A stretch of 64,000 bases of DNA from Nemophila menziesii (GCA_029959085.1 JARWIR010000002.1:39118233-39182232), one strand, 5' to 3'. Shown: positions 21,427 to 32,356, counted from the first letter of the stretch. The notes: generated by a model from the sequence alone, not told the origin. Made by a program: numbers and translations.

Positions 21427-21705
21427 GCGTAAAACTTTCGTCTGACCCTTAATCTTTTCCGAAAATCTAGGGGAGGTACCCGATCTATAAAATTCTTTGA
21501 AATGGACCTTCATGTTCCATTTTGCGACAGTCATGGCCTTTTTCTAACGTTTCTGTCAATTGATCCTTAGTCAACGCCACCCGGCGCTACGTCAGCACCA
21601 CGTCTTCTCCAACTCAGCATGACATCATCGTCAGCTGAGTTTTTTACCAACGTGGCAAGGGTAAACTAGTCTTTTCCTTTATCTCTTTACCTTTTACTAA
21701 CCCTA
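21427..21705 (+). repeat. Left terminal inverted repeat of the Mutator-like element
   Basis: Shares GGTACCCGATCTATAAAATT, AGTCAACGCCACC and CCTTTATCTCTTTA with the reverse complement of 28265-28533. About 50 bp near 21505-21560 are extra relative to the right repeat. TIRs of Mutator elements usually hold the promoters of the genes reading inward. Confidence 0.88.
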
Positions 21706-21806
21706 AAATCAATCCATCTATTTCATTTTACCCTACCCGCTTTACCACCCCTTTTCTTGTTCGCTCGTCGCCCGTTCGTCTTCGTCCATCACTGAATTCC
21801 AGTACC

Positions 21807-22100
21807 ATGGCTGGTTCGAGAAACACGACGGCATCAACTCTGATGCCCGAACTAGTAAGGAGGACTGAGTTTGCTACTACGGTGTACGGTGCAAGGTGAG
21901 CACCTCTTTAACGGATATGAACCCGGGAAGGAGGTTTCTCGGGTGCTCGAAGTATCTGGCGTCGGAAAAAAATGTTCTTTCATCTGCTGGTTAGATTCAC
22001 CCATCTGCTCGAGAAGGATGCAGGTGATTTCAGAGTTGCTTAGGTCCTTGTCGTGGAAAGAGAAGGACATTGAAGTTCTTAGATCAAACGAAGGTAAAAA
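21807..22100 (+). pseudogene. GRF-type zinc-finger gene fragment inside the Mutator-like element
   Basis: The ATG at 21807 opens a 30-codon frame (MAGSRNTTASTLMPE...) ending at TGA 21897. In a second frame follows NPGRRFLGCSKY (about 21925-21960), the hallmark of the GRF zinc finger. In a third frame follow CSFICWLDSPICSRRM and ISELLRSL, its W-x-D and C-x-R end. Two frame changes are therefore needed, one near a run of seven A (about 21966). GRF fingers bind nucleic acid in other proteins and are common in plant transposon-linked ORFs. Here the gene reads inward from the left TIR, convergent with the transposase. A splice-donor-like GAAG/GTAAAA lies at 22093/22094. Confidence 0.62.
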
Positions 22101-22842
22101 TCCGAAGATGTGGCATGTTTTTTTTGTTAGGTTTTTTAGTCTCTACAATGTTTGAAGATGACGAGATGTTTCTGATTAGTTTCGGAGGTTGTGTGATTTG
22201 TGGGTTTTTTATTTTTTACCGGGTGTTCTTGTTCTTCTTGTTTTTCTGGTTTTTATGTGTTTTCTGGGTTTTGTAGGTTTTAGGTGTTGTTAGATGTTTT
22301 TGTGATGTACGAATGCTATTGTGTAATTTAGTTATTTAGAAATTAGACAATGCTTGTTCTTCTGATTAATGTTGTTGTGGAGTTCTGATTCTTAGGTGTT
22401 TATGTGATTACTAGTTATGTTTATTGGAAACATAGCGGATAAGGTGATGATTTGACCCCTATTTGACCCCTTAAGTGTTATGAATTTTACAGTATGACCA
22501 ATTATGTTAGATATGTTAGACAATGTGGGCCCTTATGAAATGTTTTCAAACCCGTGTGGCCTCACATGTTATGTTTTTTATGATTGTGTGGCCTCGACCC
22601 ATTAAATGTCAGACGTGTTTGATTTGTTTTATTATTAGTTATAAATAGAAATAATATTTCTTTATGTTAGTTGTGGTTTCAAGACAAGAAAAACAAACGT
22701 TGTAGCGTAAGTAATTATTAGTTTACCAAATTGGATTAAAAAAGTCTAAGGAAACCAAAGGTTTGTCTTGGACAATAAAAAAAATGCTTTTAGTAAACAA
22801 AATCGTGTAGAACTAGTATTAGTGATGATGCTTACCCCTTAA

Positions 22843-22909
<67 letters not shown>

Positions 22910-23313
22910 ATATACTAGTATTCGATCAACACTTGAACTCTCAAGCGAGTTGTAACTCAATTTTAAACAACAACAAGGATCAAATGGTGGGGCAACAAGT
23001 TAAAATTGACAAGGGAAAAAAGTAAGTTTTTTACTTTTATCAATTATAGTAAGTAATACCTTTATCAACAAGGATCAAAGATTTCGGTCTTAGGTATATA
23101 AATAGTGATAATAACTAGCATTGCTCTTTTATCTTATTTGATTTTTAATAACTAGTAATAACAAGGATCAAGTTGATTGTTTTTTTTTAATCAGAAGTTT
23201 CTATTGTTTCAAACCCTACTCCACCAACGAACCGACCACAACCCAAGAGGTATACAACATAAAATACAGGTTCGAGGTGGAGCGTGAGACTTGCTCCCAC
23301 AATTACTCGCTAG
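22101..23313. other. Non-coding interior of the Mutator-like element
   Basis: AT-rich, with no recognisable domain. It contains a TA/GT microsatellite. It ends in an acceptor-like CTCGCTAG at 23306-23313 just before an open coding stretch, so part could be an intron. Confidence 0.45.
22844..22908 (+). repeat. Compound (TA)n(TG)n microsatellite
   Basis: Pure TA repeats to about 22878 followed directly by GT repeats to 22908. Confidence 0.97.
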
Positions 23314-23496
23314 GCTGTGAAAACCATAACCGTTCCTTTACCTCATGGTGAGAAGCTAGTACTTTTGGAGTCTAGCTCAGAGGGTGAAGACTCGCCAACC
23401 TCGGAGAGAAGGAGTGTGATGCAGCCGGTGCCTCTGAGGATGATGTCGCCGAAGTTTTTCAAGATTGATGAGGAGCCCGATGATTCAATAGTGTGA
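23314..23496 (+). other. Possible captured or terminal exon inside the Mutator-like element
   Basis: A 61-codon stretch directly after an AG dinucleotide ends with TGA at 23494-23496. It has balanced codon use and higher GC than its surroundings. It reads AVKTITVPLPHGEKLVLLES, then an acidic serine-rich part (SSEGEDSPTSERR), then SPKFFKIDEEPDDSIV. I recognise no domain. It could be the last exon of the GRF gene or a host fragment. With the donor at 22093 the reading phases do not agree, so a direct two-exon gene is not supported. Confidence 0.4.
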
Positions 23497-23850
23497 AGTA
23501 TGTTGGTTTATTTTGGTTAGTTTAAGTGTGTCGTTTATTTTTTATGTGTGGAATTTTGATCATCGAATATTGAACTTTTTATGTTTGGTTTAAGTATGTT
23601 AAGTTTCATTTTGTTGGCCAGAAAAGTCGCTTGTTTTGGATGGTTTGTTTTGGTCAGAAGGGTCGTTTCTTTATGTTGGTCATGTAGGCCATTTGTGTTG
23701 GAATTTTATCAAAGTAAGTTATCGGTTTTTAGTGGTATTAATTTTTTAACTCGTTTGTTTTACAGTTACTAACAGACCTTAAAACAAACATCAATAAAAA
23801 AAGGTCAAACAAGGTCAATTTGAAACAAAACTACATTAAACAACTTAAAA
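23497..23850. other. AT-rich interior of the Mutator-like element
   Basis: T/G-rich on the plus strand; the short frames have no motif. Nothing assigned. Confidence 0.4.
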
Positions 23851-23972
23851 TTCAACTTAAACATCAACCTAAAATGGAACTTCAAGTTAATCATAAACTT
23901 CAACTTAAACATCAACCTAAAATGGAACTTCAAGTTAATCATAAATTTCAACTTAAACATCAAACTAAAATT
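23851..23972 (+). repeat. 48-bp minisatellite
   Basis: Two full and one partial copy of a 48-bp unit starting TTCAACTTAAACATCAACCT at 23851, 23899 and 23947. The unit is a multiple of three, so it encodes a 16-residue repeat (QLKHQPKMELQVNHKL) in a short + frame. I cannot say whether that frame is expressed. Confidence 0.92.
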
Positions 23973-24069
23973 CACTTACTCTCGTGCTCCTTTAACATGT
24001 GTGTATGATGTTGATGCATCTCTACCTGTAGCAGGAAGATCATCAGGCCCAAGTAGCCAACGAAAGAAA

Positions 24070-24342
24070 TCACATTTTCTTTATAGGAAATTTTTGCAAA
24101 TGATTATCCTCGAAATGACAACGTAGTGAACGATAAAACCAATTATACTCTAATATAGTAACATCAGATAATGCGGGCAATCCGCACTTACATACGACTG
24201 TGTCAGAGTAGTTGTCTGGTGAGATTTCCATTAACGGAGAAGGCTTGATAACCGCATTGGTTATATCACTTGGAGAGAAGTCTGGGAAGAGTGGTGACCT
24301 AGTACCTAAATAATAACTGCCGATTGAGTTGTAGTTAGACAT
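24070..24342 (-). CDS. Hypothetical 90-residue protein with a CxCG motif
   Basis: Complete frame from ATG at 24342 on the minus strand. Its middle holds VVCKCGLPA, resembling the first metal-binding pair of GRF-type zinc fingers (CxCGxP), followed by a Cys 22 residues on (SLRCHFEDN). The N-P-G-R-R-F block that normally follows is absent. It lies inside the Mutator-like element, on the transposase strand and downstream of it. It may be a decayed second GRF finger or an exon of the transposon. There is no other evidence that it is expressed. Confidence 0.35.
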   Translation of the reverse strand: MSNYNSIGSYYLGTRSPLFPDFSPSDITNAVIKPSPLMEISPDNYSDTVVCKCGLPALSDVTILEYNWFYRSLRCHFEDNHLQKFPIKKM

Positions 24343-24570
24343 GGTAATCTTCCTTTTTCTTTGAAGTGTAGTTGGTGTATGTGGCGAAGTAAAGAAGTGT
24401 GGGTTATATAGAGTGGAATTTCATCCAAATTTTAAAAAACTAAAATAAAATATTCTAAATTAAATAATTTACGTGAATAACAACACAATCAAGATAGTTC
24501 TCACACAAAACAAAATGTACAAAGTTAGAGACATAAAAAAAACCACACCAATGAATACTACTTTGTCTTT

Positions 24571-24768
24571 TTAACTCTTTTCCTTCTTTACCTTAACCAA
24601 AGTTATCCCCATAGCATTAGGAGTGTCATCAACTTGCTTCTCTTTTCCGTTCAACAGGGTAGTCTTTTGATCAACTGTCTTCACTTTTGCGTTTAATGGG
24701 GTAGTCTTTTGACCATCTTTCTTTTCCTTTGCTTTTGAACTTGATCCAAGATTCAACAGATTTGCCAT
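24571..24768 (-). CDS. Lysine-rich hypothetical frame in the Mutator-like element
   Basis: 65 codons from ATG at 24768, very rich in Lys. It contains an internal duplication (QKTTPLNAKVKTVD followed by QKTTLLNGKEKQVD). It lies downstream of the transposase on the same strand and might be a 3' exon of it. I recognise no domain. Confidence 0.3.
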   Translation of the reverse strand: MANLLNLGSSSKAKEKKDGQKTTPLNAKVKTVDQKTTLLNGKEKQVDDTPNAMGITLVKVKKEKS

Positions 24769-25649
24769 AAATTTGCCTCTTAGAAATGTCCTACAAAAAT
24801 GTCAATGGTTAAGTATGTTTCAAAAATTAATATGGTTAATTAAACTTACACTTGGTTGTCCAATCTTTTTAACACCATGTGTTAGAAAACCTTCGTTCAT
24901 TCCCTTTTCATCAGGGCTATTAAATTTAGTAACTTTCAAACATGGTAGTTGTCTGGTGTAAACTACATTCATCAAATAAAACTTTAGAGTACTAACAGTT
25001 TTTATACTACAACCAAACACATTTCTGAAGATACTCACCTTGTCATTGTTTGTTGAAGATTCAACCCTTGCTCGCTTCTTTTATAACATTGTCTTACTCT
25101 TTTGATGTGAATCCCCAACCATTAAACCAACTGAGTTCGTGGTGATAGCTTGAGTATTACTTCTATTATGTCATCAACACCGATGGTATCCTAATAAAAT
25201 AAAACAAGTTAAGTATATGACTATACGTATGACATATTAAAATACTCTACTTCAAATACCTTAGACAATTGACTATCATCGCTAAACAATTTGGAAAATA
25301 TCTTTGACTCTTGTTGACCTTTATCACTTGTGTCAACGTTACCTTTCATTTCATTTGAGTTGGTTGGTGTAACAACCCTCTGAGCTCTGGATTTAGGTCT
25401 CCTACCTGTTGGGCTAACTACTTAGGTAGTTACCACGACATTGCTATCTTTCACATCTAGGTGAACATCATTCAAATAAATATCAACTTCTACCTTAGTA
25501 TATAACCCTTAAGACGAAGTTCACTCCTCGAAACATCAACATTGACTTCACTATTGACAACATTAATATTGACATCACTAATGTAGCATCCACATAAACA
25601 TTATTCTGAGATGAGTGCGGCTTGTTTCTAAGTCAAGACGACCTTCTTT

Positions 25650-27960
25650 TGTTATCCTAACCTACACTTACTATCTTGGCTTTGAGACTCCAATGATGTC
25701 ATGTTTGGTGTAGCTGGATTTTGTTCCTTCATTACATTACCCTCATTCGTATCATTAATCGCACTTTTAGCAACACTTTGTACTTGACTTCTACTTGAAC
25801 AACTCTTTTTATTGTGACTAACAAGCTTGCACAAGCTACACTTACCCTTCATCCCATTTCTCCCAAACTTTTCAACCGTCACTTTAAAATTGTTGTTCAC
25901 TTTAGTATTTCCTTTATCTTTTCATTTAGCTTTCTTTATCCTATCCTCATCACTTTTACCATCTTCCCTATCTATATTCATTTTAGGTCTACCATAAAGT
26001 TTCACACCCTTTGAAGCAACAACTTTTGGCTCATTTGTCTGAGTCCACAACTCAGGTCCATTAATTGGTCCTATAAAAGGCTCATATGTTTTTTTAAATA
26101 TGGTTGTCTAAAAATATTCAGATGTGTAGGCCTTTGGCTCAAGACCCAAAAACGCTAGTGCTGATTTGACGTGGACACATGGTATACCCGACAATTCCTC
26201 TACATGCACAAGTAAATATGGTCAAATCTACCGCAAACTGTGCCCCATTCATACCCTTGACCTGGAAAGAATTTGCCCCAAAAGTAAGGGTGTCCACTAG
26301 GAGGACCACTTATTTTTATGGTTCATTAATTTTTGAATTTTTGGACATATATGCGCTTGCCATCTGGATATCCACCTTTTCCTCTTTTCAAGTCGTTTGA
26401 GAAAATACAACCTAATACACTCTAAACACACTAAAATGGTTGACAACCTTGCATCCAACGGTTGTTTATTCCATGACTCGCACATAATATTCAACAACAC
26501 GTCACAATGTGTATTAGTTCTAAAGTGTAATCTTCTTCAATACCTTGGGGGTTCTCTTTCAAGCCACTCATACGCTTCCACATCCATACCTCTAATCATC
26601 TACATACCCTTTGTAAATATCTCCACGTATGTAGCTTTAGCCTCCTCCCACATTTTTCTTTTAGCGCAAAAGAGCCATGTTTCTTTTTGATGTTTTGATG
26701 GAGATGTCTTATGCAAATCCTGTGTTCAACATTGGGCAACAATTCTTCAATAGCTACACCTAAACCCTGTGTAAATAACAAAGGAAAATAATTATATATT
26801 TAATACATATTCTAAAGTAAAAAATATACCTTTTGCTTGTCCGTTATAAAAACCCACATTCCAGGATCATTAATCTCAAGATATTATACTAAGAGACTAA
26901 CATACCATCTCCAAGTCTCCAAGTTTTTAGTTTCCACCAAAGTATAACAAATTGGATAAATGTAATTGTTTACATCAATCCCAACTGTCGTCAAGATCAC
27001 GCCCGGATAAGGTCCTTTCAGGTGACAACCATCCAACCCTACTAACTTCTACAACCTACTTTAAACCCCCTTTTCACTGGTTCTAAACAAGAATGAAATC
27101 TCAAAAACCTGTGTTCCTCTGTAACTTCATCTTCCTCAGTTTTTAAAAATACAGTTGAACCAGGGTTAGTCCTTATTAGCTCATCACAGTAGTTGTTTAG
27201 CAAGCTATATTAATCTATGTAATACCCTTCATCTAACGACATGCCCTTCCTAATTGTCCGGTAAGCTTGCCTCCTGCTTATGCTAATATGAAGATCATGC
27301 AAAACTTGTTCTTGAAATTAAAATATTTAATTCCCGAGTTCAACCTAAACTGATGAGCATACCTCTTGGAGAGAACTGTTGAGTTCACATGCTTATTATT
27401 TAGTGCGCAACCGCATGTATGGATTTGGTTTAGGGTGCAGATTTGAAAACTACCATTTTCACATACCGTGGCATATATAAACCAATCACAATATTTTCCT
27501 TACACTTGGCTTTAATTATACTTGGTTCATTACAGGGGAACCAAACATTCCTTATCTCAACAATAGCTTTTGATTTCACAGCTTCCTTGAATTCAACACC
27601 ATTTGAGAATATCATACCTACCTTAACCTTGGGGTCCTCCATGTCGACACTAGCATTAAACCTATAAAGGTTCCTAGTTTAAACACTCAAACCTTTGACA
27701 TCCGACGACCCATCTAAGCTAACCAATTCGTCAGAATCACCACAAGAATCCTCGTTGAAATAATCGTCGTCGAATTCAGGTAATATTTTAGGACATGGTA
27801 GCTCTAACTCATTTAAATTAACATATGGCTAAGAACCAACACCAACAAATTCAGTTCCAAGGTCGACATTGTTCTGGAACAAGATATCATCTTCTTCATC
27901 ATCCAACTTCTTATCACTCATGAAATGAGTCATCGAAACCACTGTTCTCACCGCCTGAAT
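25650..27960 (-). pseudogene. MURA-type transposase of the Mutator-like element
   Basis: Minus-strand gene reading in from the right TIR. From N to C: an acidic start near 27930; the N-terminal domain with VGMIFSNGVEFKEAV (about 27600); the MULE catalytic core with LDGCHLKGPYPGVILTTVG, WRWYVSLLV, FITDKQK and PNVEHRICIRHLHQNIKKK (about 27050-26650); ESWNKQPLDARL and HICPKIQKL; a SWIM zinc finger ending GIPCVHVKSAL (about 26180); and a C-terminal CCHC-like CSLCKLVSHNKKSC (about 25800-25840). Conserved Asp residues of the core are visible in LDG and TDK. Several stops and frame changes disrupt it. It would cut and join the TIR ends in the nucleus. Confidence 0.88.
26767..26829 (-). other. Probable intron in the MURA transposase
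   Basis: On the minus strand exon ..GACAAGCAAAAG is followed by GTATAT, and TTACACAG by GGTTTAGGTG. Removing these 63 bases joins DKQK to GLGVAI in frame, which is the conserved D-x-x-K-G-L of MULE transposases. The intron is AT-rich with GT-AG ends. Confidence 0.75.
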
Positions 27961-28264
27961 TAACATTCTCGGTTCTACAACACAAAAGCATAAATATGTG
28001 CTGTTAAATTTGTACTCAAACTAATTATAACCCTAACATTGAACTACATAAGTCACTAAATGGGTCACGTAAATGTTATCCTGATTCGCTGAAAATTTCG
28101 TTCAAAATCACCATTCAAACGGAGTATATTACTAGTGTATAACAACAGGAAATAGTATCGACAATAATTCTAGCACGATTCGAATATGCTGAACTGCTAA
28201 TTTGCTGCGATTTTCCCCCCGAATTGATGAACACCAAAAACACACTCAACTATGTGTTTTATTT

Positions 28265-28533
28265 TGTAGTATTGTGGGATTTAATTTGCCGGAGTCAAAC
28301 AAAGGTTAGTAAAAGATAAAGAGATAAAGGAAAATACTAGTTTTCCCTTGCGACGTTAGAAAAAATATATCAGTTGACGATGACATCTTGCTGGGGTGGA
28401 GAAGACGTGGCGCTTACGTAGCACCAGGTGGCGTTGACTAACGGACATGAAGTTCTGTTTCGAAGAATTTTATAGATCGGGTACCTCTGCTGCATTTTCG
28501 AAAAAGATAAGGGGACAGACGGGGATTTTACCC
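28265..28533 (-). repeat. Right terminal inverted repeat of the Mutator-like element
   Basis: Inverted partner of 21427-21705 (GTACCTCTGCTGCATTTTCG, GGTGGCGTTGACT). It is followed by TTAAAGTTA, the second copy of the target duplication. Confidence 0.88.
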
Positions 28534-28804
28534 TTAAAGTTATGGTTTTATATTAAAATATTACTTATAGTAATTGTACTGTTCACATTTGAAAAATCAG
28601 CAAATGTTCTTTTTCTTCTAATAGCATTAAATTAAAATTTAAAGAAATTCTTTTAGGGTGTTTGTACAGTTATTTAATGAACTAATTTTTGTTTTAAAAT
28701 CATCAACTAATAAATTGTTTATTTTATTACTTTAAAAAAAAGTCAATTTAAATTTTTTTTATGAAAATTAAAAGGTCAATTATATGAAATAGTTAGAGTA
28801 AAAT
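28534..28804. other. AT-rich spacer
   Basis: No gene or repeat seen apart from the target duplication at its start. Confidence 0.5.
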
Positions 28805-30335
28805 TAAAATATTAATCTCACAAAAATTATTTTCATCCTATATAATACTACACAAAAATATAAAAACTACATGAGATATTCTAAATTTTACAATTAGAAA
28901 AACAAAATTAAGAGTTTATGTCAAAATAATATGCTCTCACTCAAAAAAATTACCAAATAATTTTTGTTCTTAGAAAATATTTCATCTCTTATGAAAAAAA
29001 AGATCAATTATTAATGAATTATTCTTTATTAATATTTGTACGCTACTACCACACATTTTATTAGCATAGATATCATTATAAATGACATATAAGTCGTTCT
29101 CCATGACAGGTCACTAAAGACTATCCACACAGTCGTCATTATTAGATAATAGAAAAATAATTAAATTACAAAATAAAGTTACACCATAAGTCGTCGTCAA
29201 TAATACCTATCACTAGCGACAAAGTATTGTAGAACTACCTATTAATTTTGTGGGATCTACTACAACATCTAAATACACGCACAAGGGAATCAAGAGTTCA
29301 AAAGCACGGAACTCCGACCAAAAAAAAAAAAAAGCACGGAACAAATAAAATGCACATGTGTCTTCTTGAAGAACGAAACCTAAGGTAAAGAAAAAAGATA
29401 GAGAAAACACACTTTTGCTCTGCTTGGATTGGCATGACTATCCCCCTTGGTTGGCTAAGGCTCGACCTTTGACTCCACTTACCTATGCTTTTCATGTCAA
29501 GCGTACAAGTGTATTTTAGTGGGATTGACTTCTAATGACATGAATCCTTTTCTATCTCCCTTGTATAAGTCAATGTCTTAACCTGACATCCTGAGCTCAG
29601 ATTATTATTAAACAAATAGCTTTGGATCAAAAGATGGATGCTTAACTTATTAGAAAATTACAAGAAGCTTTGTTGATAGATTAAGAGGTGAGTAAGTGGG
29701 GGATGGGGGAAGTTTGCTGACTTGCTGGCTAGTTCGTGTACTCGAGGTTTTTATTCTTTCACCTAAAAATAAGCAAGTAAACAACCTAAGCAAGCTAGCT
29801 TTGGTAACTAAGTCTCTCTGGGCACTAGGGTAGGACATGGATCGATCATGACGAGAATGGATTTCTCTGTACTGTGAATTGGTATTTAGATGTTCCAATG
29901 GACCCCACAAAAATAATATTTCTACAAGATTTGGTCGCTAGTGATAGGAATCATTAACAACAACTTATGACGTCGATGTTTTGTAATTTAATTATATTTT
30001 ATTATTCAATAACGACGACTATGTGGACAATGTTTAGTGACATATCCTTACGGACTACTTGTATGTCATTGCTAATGAAATGCGCGGTAGTAGCATAAAA
30101 AAAATTAATAAAGAATAATTCATACATAAATTGATTTTTTTCATAAGAGATGACATATTTTCTAAGAACAAAAAATATTTGGAAGAAATAAATTGAGTGA
30201 TAGAACTTTATTTTGGCAATAAAATATTACTTTTTTTCAATTTTAATCATAGGAATACCTCAGGTAGTTTTTATATCTTAGTGTAATATCTTTTTAGGAT
30301 GAAAATAATTTTTGTGGGATTAGTATATTAATGTT
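28805..30335. mobile_element. Composite foldback structure with about 430-bp inverted arms
   Basis: The left arm (about 28805-29245) and right arm (about 29910-30335) are imperfect reverse complements. Outer blocks CACAAAAATTATTTTCATCC and AGGATGAAAATAATTTTTGTG match, and inner blocks CTATCACTAGCGACAAAGTA and GGTCGCTAGTGATAGG match. The repeated GTCGCTAGTGATA at the inner ends is reminiscent of CACTA-type subterminal sequence, but no clean CACTA end is present. It is either one long-TIR element with captured interior or two inverted copies of a short element. No transposase is encoded and no target duplication was found. Confidence 0.6.
29246..29909. other. Interior of the foldback structure, origin unknown
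   Basis: About 660 bp with higher GC and a different texture from its surroundings (CTATCCCCCTTGGTTGGCTAA, GGGGGATGGGGGAAG, CAAGCAAGCTAGCTTTGG). No domain is recognisable on either strand. The style recalls plant mitochondrial intergenic DNA, which is an impression only. Confidence 0.3.
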
Positions 30336-30405
30336 AAAAACCAAATTATCAGTGGCTATTATTATTATAGAGTAGTGGGGTGGTGAAGCATTAACATTTA
30401 TCCCT

Positions 30406-30576
30406 TGTAACATCCTACTTATTATGTAATTAGTAGGGGAGTTGGATAGTCTCATATTGCCTATATAAAGGGTTTGGCCACTCCCTCAAAATAGATTTAA
30501 ATCTATATAATAATATACTCTTCTAATCTCCATATAGTCTCTCATCAACTATCTTCATTTACGTATTGTTTTAACA
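30406..30576 (+). repeat. 5' LTR of copia element 2
   Basis: Begins TGTAACATCC, ends TTTTAACA, and holds the TATA-like CCTATATAAAGGG at about 30459-30471. It is followed by CGTTATCAGCATGAG (30577-30591), the usual primer-site region of this copia group. The start is inferred from the TG...CA rule and is less certain than the end. Confidence 0.6.
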
Positions 30577-30771
30577 CGTTATCAGCATGAGTTCTAACTA
30601 AACAGGTAAAATGATTTCTTATAATTATTATTATATGTATTGTTGATATTCTAATCTTTTATCTCTTTTTTGAAAAACTATTTCAAAAGAGAGTGTAAAG
30701 ATTAAACAAAACTTACAACTCTTTAAATAAATCAATTTTTTGAAAGAGAAGAGAAGTAAGAATAACTATAT

Positions 30772-32055
30772 TGTTAAATTGAAAAGGTTTCAGAATTGTT
30801 TAATGAGGACTTTTTGAGATGGAACGAGAATCTTTTGAACCAATTATTTTTTAGCAACATTACTTGCGAAATCAAGAAAATCCCGATTCTAAATCTAGAC
30901 GAAGAGGACAAACTCATTTGGCCTTTCACCAAAAATGGTTCTTATTCAACTAAATCGGGATACCATGCTCTGGTTAATGAAGAGATCAGATGTGAAACTC
31001 AAACCTCTAGCAATCGTAAATTGAATAATAATAAAATCTGGAAAACCCGTTTGGAAATCAAATGTCCCTACAAAAATTAGATTCTTTGGGTGGAATATTT
31101 ACAGCGGGGCAATTCCTACTAAAGGGGATCTTTATAATAGAAGATGTTTCCGAGATACAAAATATGAATGGTGTGATGCTGATACTGAAGACGTTGAGCT
31201 ACTATTTCTTAAATGCCCCTTTAGCATTAGTGATTGGGCCGAATCCTCACTTCAAATAAAAATTGAACGAGAATTAGATATACGAATTGACGACTGGATT
31301 ATCCAAACTATTAGAAGCTTCTCAAACAATGGATGGGACAACAGGAAAGACTCTGCCCTATTCTTTGTACTATCTAGAATATTTGGAAAGTGCGAATGAG
31401 ATGTATGTTTGATAACAAGAAATGGTCGCTTGTTGAGATATCAAAGAAAACTAATGAGCTTATTGGAAGGTTGTTAGTAAGTCATAATTACTTTGTAATA
31501 AAGTTGGCAATACGGAAGCTATTAACCAAGATCATAACATTAATCCACTTTTGCTCGACAATGCCAAATATACCTGGTTGAGTGATGCATCCTTCACTAA
31601 AGAATGGGAACCTGCGGGAATCACGTCAATTACAGCGGATAAAGATGACATTATCAAACACAAGATCACTAGAAGATGCTATGTTAGAAATGGTCTTGAG
31701 GCAGAAGGATGGGCTACTCACCTTGCGATGACGATGGCAGCTTCTCTTAATCTTTAGAGTATTTCATTCTACTCTGACAACCTTGAACTTGTTCAAGGTA
31801 TCACTAAAAAGGCCATTGTTAATTGGAAAGTTAGGCCTATTATTGAGGAGATCGATAGATGGATGACACATTACCCATGATAGAAAATAAACCACATCAG
31901 AAGAAATCTCGATGGGATCTCAGATATGTTAGCAAAATGCACCAGGGAGAACAGTAACCTTAATGAGTGGAATCATCCCTCTCTTATTGGTTCTTTCTCT
32001 TTTCTTTTGGGTGTTTATAAACGTTTGTAATTTATTTTTTATTTATGAAAAAAAA
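30772..32055 (+). mobile_element. 5'-truncated LINE in the leader of copia element 2
   Basis: A 1.28-kb 3' end of an L1-type LINE. Frames give WPFTKNGSYSTKSGYHAL (30920-30975), the zinc-binding part with IYSGAIPTKGDLYNRRCF, and RNase H with LSDASFTKEWEPAGI, SFYSDNLELVQ and HIRRNLDGISDMLAK (31565-31935). It ends in an A run at about 32048-32057. Flanks AAGAATAACTATAT (30758-30771) and AAGAATCACTATAT (32056-32069) are a 14-bp target duplication with one mismatch. Several stops and frame changes are present. Confidence 0.88.
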
Positions 32056-32356
32056 AAGAATCACTATATATATGCATCTCCTTGAAAAATAATTTCAAAA
32101 GAGAAGTAAAATATGTGTTTAACATATATAAAGTATTATATTTGTGTATGAGATTTATTTCATAAGTATTTGTTATAATCGTATATGTATATCAATAGAG
32201 AAATTGTTTTTTTTACATTATCGCATTTGTATTTTTTTTGTAAGCTACAATATTATTATTTGTTGGCTAATTGCCAATTGACTAAAATACGGATTACAAA
32301 AAATTGAGCACTTTATGCATATTTTAATTTACCGTTATTTTTCTTTATAGTTTATA

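Larger units (their letters stand above)
21427..28533 (-). mobile_element. Mutator-like element with long terminal inverted repeats
   Basis: 7107 bp bounded by long inverted repeats (21427 to about 21705, and about 28265-28533). The ends are GCGTAAAAC on the left and GGGTAAAAT read inward from the right. The flanks ATAAAGTTA (21418-21426) and TTAAAGTTA (28534-28542) match in 8 of 9 bases, the 9-bp duplication expected for Mutator. It carries a MURA-type transposase on the minus strand reading in from the right end, and a GRF-type zinc-finger frame on the plus strand reading in from the left. Both are broken, so the copy is non-autonomous. Strand is given by the transposase. Confidence 0.9.

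Noticed and set aside
22094..23313. A single intron joining the GRF fragment to the exon at 23314
   Set aside because: Donor and acceptor look acceptable but the reading phases do not agree, so I did not call a two-exon gene.
29246..29909. Organellar DNA insert
   Set aside because: No recognisable organellar gene is present; the resemblance is only one of texture, so it is listed as a question and not annotated as such.
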